Source: Aureimonas glaciei
GTDB taxonomy: Bacteria > Pseudomonadota > Alphaproteobacteria > Rhizobiales > Rhizobiaceae
NCBI RefSeq assembly: GCF_014643375.1
Contig: NZ_BMJJ01000008.1
Coordinates: forward strand, 186,001 to 250,000
Length of the DNA stretch: 64,000 bases
Reading direction: 5' to 3'
Numbering within the stretch: position 1 is the stretch's first letter; each line of letters begins with the position of its first letter. Below, in pieces: positions 58,308-64,000 of this stretch. The position numbers and the translations under genes were made by a program. The notes beneath the pieces were generated by a model. That model did not search any database. It saw only the letters and a program-made list of their open reading frames with translations, and was not told where the DNA came from.

Positions 58308-60221
58308 ATGTTCTCCTACTTCGAGCGGCTGATCGATCCGTTCCCCCGGGAGCGGCTCGGCAGCCCGCCCCCGACGCTTTGGCGCTTCATCTGGTATTTT
58401 GCCCGGCCGATCTGGCCGCTTCTGGCGGTGATGGCTGTCCTGAACGCGCTCGTCTCGCTAGTCGAGGTGTCGCTGTTCGGCTTTCTCGGCCAGATCGTCG
58501 ACTGGCTGTCGGCGAGTTCCCGCGAGACGTTCCTCGCCGACCAGGGCTGGACGCTGGTGGCCATGGGTTTCGTCATCCTCGTCGTCTTGCCGGGCCTCGT
58601 CTTCGCCGAGGCCCTCGTCGGCTTTCAGGCGATCTTCGGCAATTTCCCGATGCGCTTTCGCTGGAGCATCCACAACTGGCTGCTGGAGCAGTCGCTCGGC
58701 TTCTTCCAGGACGAATTCGCCGGCCGCGTCTCGACCAAGCTGATGCAGACGGCGCTGGCGCTGCGCGAGACGATCACCAAGTCAATCGACGTGATGCTCT
58801 ATGTCGTCGTCTATTTCGGCGGCATCATCTTCCTCGTCGCCTCGGCCGACTGGCGCCTCGTGCTGCCCTTCGCCGGCTGGCTCGGCCTGTACTTCGTGCT
58901 GCTGCGCTACTTTATCCCGCGCCTGATGGTCGTGGCCGAGCACCAGGCGGGCTCGCGGGCGCAGATGACGGGCCGGATCGTCGATGCCTATGCCAATATC
59001 GGCACGGTGAAGCTGTTCGCCCACACACGGCGCGAGGCTGAGCACTCGCGCCGGTCGATGGCCGCCTTCCTGCAGCCGGTCTACGGCCAGGCACGGCTCA
59101 TCAACGGCTTCTACACCAGCCTCACCCTCCTCAATTCGCTGCTGCTCCTGGCCGTCGGCGCGCTGGGCATCTGGCTCTGGCTCGGCGGCGCCATCTCGGT
59201 CGGCGCCGTGGCGGTCGGCGTCGGACTGGTGCTGCGCCTCAACGGCATGTCGCAATGGATCATGTGGGAGGTCTCGGCGCTGTTCGAGAACATCGGCACC
59301 ATCAGCGACGGCATCGCCACCTTCACCCTGCCGGTGGCCCTGAACGACGAGCCGGGCGCTAAGAAACTGGCGGTCGCGACGGGCGAGGTTCGGTTCGAGA
59401 ACGTCGGCTTCGGCTATGCCGAGGCCAGGTCGCACCGCCAGGCGGGCGCCGTGGTCGAGGACTTCACCCTGACCATCCGGCCGGGCGAGAAGATCGGGCT
59501 GGTCGGACGCTCCGGCGCGGGCAAGACGACGCTGCTGAACCTTCTCCTGCGCTTCTACGACGTCGACCAAGGCCGCATCCTCATCGACGGGCAGGATATC
59601 TCCCGGGTGACGCAGGAATCGCTGCGCAGCCAGATCGGCATGGTGACGCAGGACACGTCCCTCCTGCACCGCTCGATCCGCGAGAACATTCTCTACGGCC
59701 GGCCCGACGCCAGCGAGGCGGACGTGCGTCGCGCCGTCGAACGGGCGCAGGCGGCGGGGTTCATCGACGACCTGTCCGATGTCGACGGCCGCCACGGTCT
59801 GGATGCCGAGGTCGGTGAGCGCGGCGTCAAACTGTCGGGCGGGCAGCGCCAGCGTATCGCCATCGCCCGCGTGATGCTGAAGGACGCGCCAATCCTCCTC
59901 CTCGACGAGGCGACCTCGGCGCTGGATTCGGAGGTCGAGGCGGCGATCGCGGAAAATCTCTACACGCTGATGCAGGGCAAGACGGTGATCGCGGTCGCCC
60001 ACCGGCTGTCGACCATCGCCGCGCTCGACCGGCTGATCGTCCTCGACCGCGGCCGCATCGCGGAGGAGGGGACGCATGCAGAGCTGATCCAGCGCGGCGG
60101 CATCTATGCCAGTCTCTGGAACCGCCAGGTCGGCGGCTTCATCGATGCGGGCCGGGACGACGGGAACGACGAGGACGGCGGGGTCGGCACGACGCCTGGG
60201 GCGGCGAGGGCGGCGGAATGA
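58308..60221 (+). CDS. ABC exporter (fused membrane and ATPase domains), first of pair
   Basis: A 637-residue half-transporter. An N-terminal extension (SYFERLIDPFPRERLGSPPPTLWRFIWYFARPIWPLL) is followed by six membrane helices and, from about residue 365, the ATPase: Walker A GRSGAGKTT, signature LSGGQRQRIAIARV, Walker B ILLLDEATSALD. It belongs to the MsbA/multidrug-exporter-type family, but the substrate is unknown. AGGAAAGAGG before ATG 58308 sets the start. Its stop overlaps the second exporter (ATGATG), so the two are probably made together and may form a heterodimer. Confidence 0.93.
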   Translation: MFSYFERLIDPFPRERLGSPPPTLWRFIWYFARPIWPLLAVMAVLNALVSLVEVSLFGFLGQIVDWLSASSRETFLADQGWTLVAMGFVILVVLPGLVFAEALVGFQAIFGNFPMRFRWSIHNWLLEQSLGFFQDEFAGRVSTKLMQTALALRETITKSIDVMLYVVVYFGGIIFLVASADWRLVLPFAGWLGLYFVLLRYFIPRLMVVAEHQAGSRAQMTGRIVDAYANIGTVKLFAHTRREAEHSRRSMAAFLQPVYGQARLINGFYTSLTLLNSLLLLAVGALGIWLWLGGAISVGAVAVGVGLVLRLNGMSQWIMWEVSALFENIGTISDGIATFTLPVALNDEPGAKKLAVATGEVRFENVGFGYAEARSHRQAGAVVEDFTLTIRPGEKIGLVGRSGAGKTTLLNLLLRFYDVDQGRILIDGQDISRVTQESLRSQIGMVTQDTSLLHRSIRENILYGRPDASEADVRRAVERAQAAGFIDDLSDVDGRHGLDAEVGERGVKLSGGQRQRIAIARVMLKDAPILLLDEATSALDSEVEAAIAENLYTLMQGKTVIAVAHRLSTIAALDRLIVLDRGRIAEEGTHAELIQRGGIYASLWNRQVGGFIDAGRDDGNDEDGGVGTTPGAARAAE

Positions 60222-62104
60222 TGGACCGGTTCCTGCAGCGCTTCGAAAACGTCATCGCGCCGTTTGCCGACTCGGACGACGCCGAGGAGGCGCGCACCCG
60301 CCGCGTCGGCTATCTCGACCCGCTGCCGCGGGACGCCAACCGCTTCATCTGGCATTTCGCCAAGCAGGCGAAGTGGCCGCTGATCGGCCTGCTCGTCACC
60401 GGTGGCCTGACCGGTGGCGTCGAGGCGGTGCTGTATACCGGCGTCGGCCTGATCATCGACGCTCTGTCGACCTCGACGCCGCAGACGCTGCTCGCCGACC
60501 ACTTCTGGCTGCTCTTCGGGCTGGCGATGCTGACCCTCGTCGGGCGCTCGCTGGTGCTCTTCGTCGCCTCCGTGCTGGAAGAGCAGGTAATCTCGCCCTC
60601 TTTCTACAACCGCGTGCGCTGGCAGGCCTACCGCCGGCTGATGGAGCAGCCCTACACCTTCTTCCAGAACGATTTCGCCGGGCGCATCGCGCAGAAGGTG
60701 CAGCAGGTCGGCGAGGCGACGGGCGACTTCATCGTCACCACGCTGCAGACCTTCTGGTCCTTCATCACCTTCATCATCCTCGCCGTCACCATTCTCGGTG
60801 CGCTCGACTGGCGGATGGCGGCGGTGCTCCTCGTCTGGTCGGTCGGCTATGTCTGGATCGTCAAGGTGCTCCTGCCAAAAATCCGGATCTACGGCAGGGC
60901 CACCGCCGACGCGCGCTCGGTGGTCTCCGGCCGCGTCGTCGACAGCTTTACCAACATCCTGTCGGTCAAGCTGTTCGATCCCTCGCGCAAGGTCGACGAG
61001 TTCGTCCGCGACGGTTTTGCCTTCTACGTCGACAGGGTGCGGCAGCTGACGCGGGCGCTGACCTCGGTGCGCACTGCCGTCGCGGTGCTGAACGGCGTGA
61101 TGATGACGGCCATCGGCGTGCTCTCGGTCGTCGCCTGGCAGGCCGGCACGCTCTCCACCGGCGGCGTCGCCACGGCGCTCGGACTGGTACTGCGGCTGAA
61201 CCAGATGTCGGGCTGGATGATGTTCAACATCAATGGCCTCGTTCGCAACTACGGCACCATCCAGGATGCGGTCGCGACGGTCACCGTGCTGCCGACGCTG
61301 CTCGACCGCCCCGATGCCGGCGACCTCCAGGTTCCCCGCGGCGAGATCCGCTTCGAGGACGTCGTCTTCCACTACGGCAAGGGCTCGGGCGTCATCGACC
61401 GGCTGTCGCTGACCATCCGCCCGGGCGAAAAGGTCGGGCTGGTCGGTCGCTCCGGGGCGGGCAAGACGACGTTGGTGAACCTGCTCCTGCGGCTCTACGA
61501 CCTCGAAGGTGGGCGCATCCTCATCGACGGCGTCGACATCGCCGACGTCACGCAGGCCTCGCTGCGCGGCGAGATCGGCGTCGTCACCCAGGATACCTCG
61601 CTCCTGCACCGCTCGATCCGCGACAACATCGCTTTCGGCCGGCCCGATGCCGGTGAGGACGAGGTGATTCTGGCGGCCGAGCGCGCCAATGCCGAAGGCT
61701 TCATCCCGGGCCTGCGCGATCCGGCCGGGCGCTCGGGCTATGACGCCCATGTCGGCGAGCGCGGCATCAAGCTCTCCGGCGGCCAGCGCCAGCGAATCGC
61801 CATCGCCCGCGTGCTCCTGAAGAACGCCCCGATCCTCGTTCTCGACGAAGCGACGTCGGCGCTGGATTCCGAGGTCGAGGCGGCGATCCAGGAGAATCTC
61901 TCGGCGATGATGGAGGGCAAGACGGTGATCGCCATCGCGCATCGTCTGTCCACCATCGCCGCGCTCGACCGGCTGATCGTCATCGACGCCGGGCGGATCG
62001 TGGAAGAGGGGAGCCACGCCGACCTCATCCAGCGCCATGGCCTCTACGCCCAGCTCTGGGCCCGCCAGTCCGGCGGCTTCCTCGACAGCGAGGCGGCGGA
62101 ATAG
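60218..62104 (+). CDS. ABC exporter (fused membrane and ATPase domains), second of pair
   Basis: A 628-residue paralog of the preceding exporter. It shares an N-terminal DPLPRDANRFIWHFAKQAKWPLIGL segment, then six helices and the ATPase with Walker A GRSGAGKTT, signature LSGGQRQRIAIARV, Walker B ILVLDEATSALD and the H-loop AHRLSTIAALD. Both copies keep the catalytic Glu after Walker B. The start overlaps the previous stop; ATG 60221 is an alternative. The pair lies upstream of petABC, an order seen in several Rhizobiales. Substrate unknown. Confidence 0.93.
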   Translation: MMDRFLQRFENVIAPFADSDDAEEARTRRVGYLDPLPRDANRFIWHFAKQAKWPLIGLLVTGGLTGGVEAVLYTGVGLIIDALSTSTPQTLLADHFWLLFGLAMLTLVGRSLVLFVASVLEEQVISPSFYNRVRWQAYRRLMEQPYTFFQNDFAGRIAQKVQQVGEATGDFIVTTLQTFWSFITFIILAVTILGALDWRMAAVLLVWSVGYVWIVKVLLPKIRIYGRATADARSVVSGRVVDSFTNILSVKLFDPSRKVDEFVRDGFAFYVDRVRQLTRALTSVRTAVAVLNGVMMTAIGVLSVVAWQAGTLSTGGVATALGLVLRLNQMSGWMMFNINGLVRNYGTIQDAVATVTVLPTLLDRPDAGDLQVPRGEIRFEDVVFHYGKGSGVIDRLSLTIRPGEKVGLVGRSGAGKTTLVNLLLRLYDLEGGRILIDGVDIADVTQASLRGEIGVVTQDTSLLHRSIRDNIAFGRPDAGEDEVILAAERANAEGFIPGLRDPAGRSGYDAHVGERGIKLSGGQRQRIAIARVLLKNAPILVLDEATSALDSEVEAAIQENLSAMMEGKTVIAIAHRLSTIAALDRLIVIDAGRIVEEGSHADLIQRHGLYAQLWARQSGGFLDSEAAE

Positions 62105-62428
62105 TGGACAGGTCACGCAAGGGCCAGACCAGCGTCACGCGATAACCCGTCGGCGGGGTTCGACCCTTCGCCCGGCGAATCGCGGGGAGATCGGGGCCGG
62201 GCGGGGTGCCGATTGTGGCGGAAGGGCAGCGACACGTTGACCCTGAGGCCACACGCGGCTGGACAATTTCCGGCCTTCTGCCTAGAACGCCTCCAATTCA
62301 AGGGGTGGATGGTGGCGACGCACGAATTGCCGCCGCCGGCCCCTTGTCGCGCGGGACGGTTTCCGCAAGAAAGCTGACATGGGGAAACGCGGCCCTTTGT
62401 CGAGACCCAGTGTAAGGAGCGCCTGTCC
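62105..62428. other. Intergenic region upstream of petA, no gene seen
   Basis: 324 bases between the exporter pair and petA. I see no supportable ORF, RNA gene or strong terminator. A short stem (aaccc...gggtt near 62145-62160) lacks a U-tract. The petA promoter is presumably here but is not recognisable. Confidence 0.6.
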
Positions 62429-62989
62429 GTGAGCGTCAACGATACAGCCGAACCGACCCGGCGGGATTTTCTCTACATTGCGACCGGTGCGGTCGCCGCC
62501 GTCGGCGCCGGCTTCGCCGTCTGGCCCTTCATCGACCAGATGAATCCGGACGCGGGCACCCTGGCCCTGTCCTCGATCGACGTCGACGTGACGCAGGTCG
62601 CCGAAGGCCAGTCGATCACCGCCAAGTGGCGCGGCAAGCCGGTCTTCATCCGCCAGCGCACCGCCAAGGAGATGGAGGAGGGCAAGAGCGTCGCGCTCGC
62701 CGACCTCAAGGATCCCCTGGCGCGTAACGCAAATCTGGCCAGCGACGCCGATGCCAGCGACGCCAACCGCGCCGCGCCCGGCAAGGAAGCCTGGCTCGTG
62801 ATGGTCGGCGTGTGCACGCATCTCGGCTGCATCCCGCTCGGCCAGTCCGGCGACTATGACGGTTGGTTCTGCCCGTGCCACGGCTCGCATTACGATACGG
62901 CCGGTCGCATCCGCCAGGGACCCGCGCCCGAAAACATGGCGATCCCGCCGTTCGAATTCACATCCGACACGACCGTGCGCATCGGCTGA
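62429..62989 (+). CDS. petA: Ubiquinol-cytochrome c reductase iron-sulfur subunit (Rieske)
   Basis: A 186-residue Rieske subunit of the bc1 complex, with a [2Fe-2S] cluster that accepts electrons from ubiquinol. The N-terminus has a twin-arginine-type start ([18 protein letters not shown]) with one anchor helix. Cluster ligands are CTHLGCIP and CPCHGSHYD with the disulfide cysteines. The start codon is GTG (62429), supported by AAGGAG 9 nt upstream. Residues [11 protein letters not shown] after the helix are standard. First gene of petABC, 20 nt before petB. Confidence 0.97.
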   Translation: MSVNDTAEPTRRDFLYIATGAVAAVGAGFAVWPFIDQMNPDAGTLALSSIDVDVTQVAEGQSITAKWRGKPVFIRQRTAKEMEEGKSVALADLKDPLARNANLASDADASDANRAAPGKEAWLVMVGVCTHLGCIPLGQSGDYDGWFCPCHGSHYDTAGRIRQGPAPENMAIPPFEFTSDTTVRIG

Positions 62990-63009
62990 CCAAGGAGCAA
63001 CGTGTTTCA

Positions 63010-64000
63010 ATGAGTGGCCAATCCTCCTACGTGCCTGAAAACGGCTTCATGCGCTGGCTCGATGCCCGCCTGCCGTTGCCGCGCATGGTCTACGACTCCT
63101 TCGTCGCCTATCCGGTGCCGCGCAATCTGAACTATGCCTATACGTTCGGCGGCATTCTCGGCCTGTTCCTGGTGCTGCAGATCCTGACGGGCGTCGTCCT
63201 GGCGATGCACTACGCCGCCAATGCGAGCCTCGCTTTCGCTTCGGTCGAGCACATCGTGCGCGACGTGAACTGGGGCTGGATGCTGCGCTACATGCACGCC
63301 AACGGCGCCTCCTTCTTCTTCATCGCCGTCTACATCCACATCTTCCGTGGCCTGTACTACGGCTCCTACAAGGAGCCGCGCGAGGTTCTGTGGATCCTCG
63401 GCGTGATCATCTTCCTGCTGATGATGGCGACGGCGTTCATGGGCTACGTCCTGCCTTGGGGCCAGATGAGCTTCTGGGGTGCGACGGTCATCACCGGCTT
63501 CTTCACCGCCTTCCCGGGCATCGGCGAGCCGATCCAGCAGCTTCTCCTCGGCGGCTTCGCCGTCGACAACGCCACGCTGAACCGCTTCTTCTCGCTGCAC
63601 TATCTCCTGCCGTTCATGATCTTCGGCGTGGTCATCCTGCACGTCTGGGCGCTGCACGTCTCCGGCCAGACCAATCCGACCGGCGTCGAGGTCAAGACAT
63701 CGGCGGACACCGTCCCCTTCACGCCGCATGCGACGATCAAGGATGGGTTCGCCATGTTGGTGTTCCTCGCGATCTTCGTCTACTTCGTCTTCTACCTGCC
63801 CAACTACATGGGCCACCCGGACAACTACATTGAGGCGAACTCGCTGAAGACGCCGGCGCACATCGTGCCGGAATGGTACTTCCTGCCCTTCTACGCCATG
63901 CTGCGCGCCATCACCTTCAACATCGGCCCGATCGACTCCAAGCTCGGCGGCGTGCTGGTGATGTTCGGCTCGATCATCGTGCTGTTCTTCGTGCCCTGGC
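63010..64000 (+). CDS. petB: Cytochrome b of the bc1 complex (partial, runs off the right edge)
   Basis: The first 330 residues of cytochrome b, the haem-carrying membrane core of the bc1 complex. It begins [48 protein letters not shown]. Haem ligand regions are visible ([31 protein letters not shown] and [33 protein letters not shown]). The quinol-site PEW is in [26 protein letters not shown] lies upstream. The gene continues beyond the window and has no stop here; petC would be expected next. Confidence 0.97.
   Translation, partial: MSGQSSYVPENGFMRWLDARLPLPRMVYDSFVAYPVPRNLNYAYTFGGILGLFLVLQILTGVVLAMHYAANASLAFASVEHIVRDVNWGWMLRYMHANGASFFFIAVYIHIFRGLYYGSYKEPREVLWILGVIIFLLMMATAFMGYVLPWGQMSFWGATVITGFFTAFPGIGEPIQQLLLGGFAVDNATLNRFFSLHYLLPFMIFGVVILHVWALHVSGQTNPTGVEVKTSADTVPFTPHATIKDGFAMLVFLAIFVYFVFYLPNYMGHPDNYIEANSLKTPAHIVPEWYFLPFYAMLRAITFNIGPIDSKLGGVLVMFGSIIVLFFVPW

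Noticed and set aside
60104-62116. 670-residue open frame antisense to the second ABC exporter
   Set aside because: Shadow frame; the plus-strand exporter has complete ABC motifs.
62150-62185. tRNA-like GGTTCGACCC segment before petA
   Set aside because: A T-loop-like string occurs, but no cloverleaf with acceptor and anticodon stems can be built around it.
1-64000. CRISPR arrays, prophage, insertion sequences, rRNA genes
   Set aside because: No repeated spacers, transposase or integrase motifs, phage structural genes or rRNA sequence were recognised anywhere in the window.

Overview
The window is about 64 kb of GC-rich, densely packed bacterial chromosome. Gene content points to an alphaproteobacterium of the order Rhizobiales (Hyphomicrobiales), perhaps near Aurantimonadaceae. 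The evidence is HWE/HisKA_2 histidine kinases, choXWV, a fused trpE(G) with a 14-residue trpL attenuator, the betaine-lipid genes btaA and btaB, a minimal PutA with an Lrp-type regulator, an EcfG-type promoter and CtrA-like boxes. The family placement is inference; the order is fairly secure. I see no prophage, insertion sequence, CRISPR array, rRNA or tRNA. The window cuts genes at both ends: the tail of a histidine kinase at the left and cytochrome b (petB) at the right.

Layout. 1-1.5 kb: kinase tail, a small stress-promoter gene and two small lipoproteins. 1.6-2.8 kb: Mrp/ApbC Fe-S carrier. 2.9-9.1 kb: a dipeptide-type ABC importer with a GNAT acetyltransferase inserted after the binding protein. 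9.1-9.45 kb: an inverted repeat pair. 9.45-12.5 kb: choXWV (minus). 12.6-16.3 kb: Lrp-type regulator divergent from putA. 16.7-17.7 kb: TerC-family protein. 17.7-20.8 kb: a block of small VOC, YciI, DUF1428 and SRPBCC proteins divergent from an HxlR regulator. 21.2-22.8 kb: formate-THF ligase. 22.9-26.3 kb: two tandem CSS-EAL phosphodiesterases. 26.3-29.6 kb: trpL attenuator, trpE(G) and a CDF transporter. 29.7-35.4 kb: histidine kinase, a Leu-rich leader peptide with competing hairpins, then leuA, a TPP-dependent enzyme and an alpha/beta hydrolase in one compact operon. 35.4-43.1 kb: BenE transporter, metallophosphoesterase, NUDIX, secreted hydrolase divergent from a membrane-bound AraC regulator, glutathione transferase and GNAT. 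43.1-50.0 kb: MoxR-DUF58-BatA/DUF4159 operon (minus). 50.2-52.7 kb: DUF1285-NUDIX-cca. 52.8-55.4 kb: a short DUF1059 gene, hemF, a small conserved protein and OmpW. 55.6-58.1 kb: btaB, btaA and trmL. 58.3-62.1 kb: two overlapping ABC exporters. 62.4 kb to the end: petA and petB of the cytochrome bc1 complex.

The most informative signals are regulatory. Two amino-acid biosynthesis units (trp and leu) both begin with a predicted leaderless leader peptide placed exactly 7 nt after a -10 element, followed by mutually exclusive hairpins. Both EAL paralogs carry a TTAA-N7-TTGAC motif 57-58 nt before the start codon, suggesting CtrA control. A PHO box overlaps the trmL stop codon upstream of btaA. 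A FixK/FNR-like box lies upstream of OmpW, and a GGAAC-N17-CGTT EcfG promoter precedes the first small gene. Many neighbouring genes overlap by ATGA, showing translational coupling. Functional calls rest on motifs read by eye; no database search was run.
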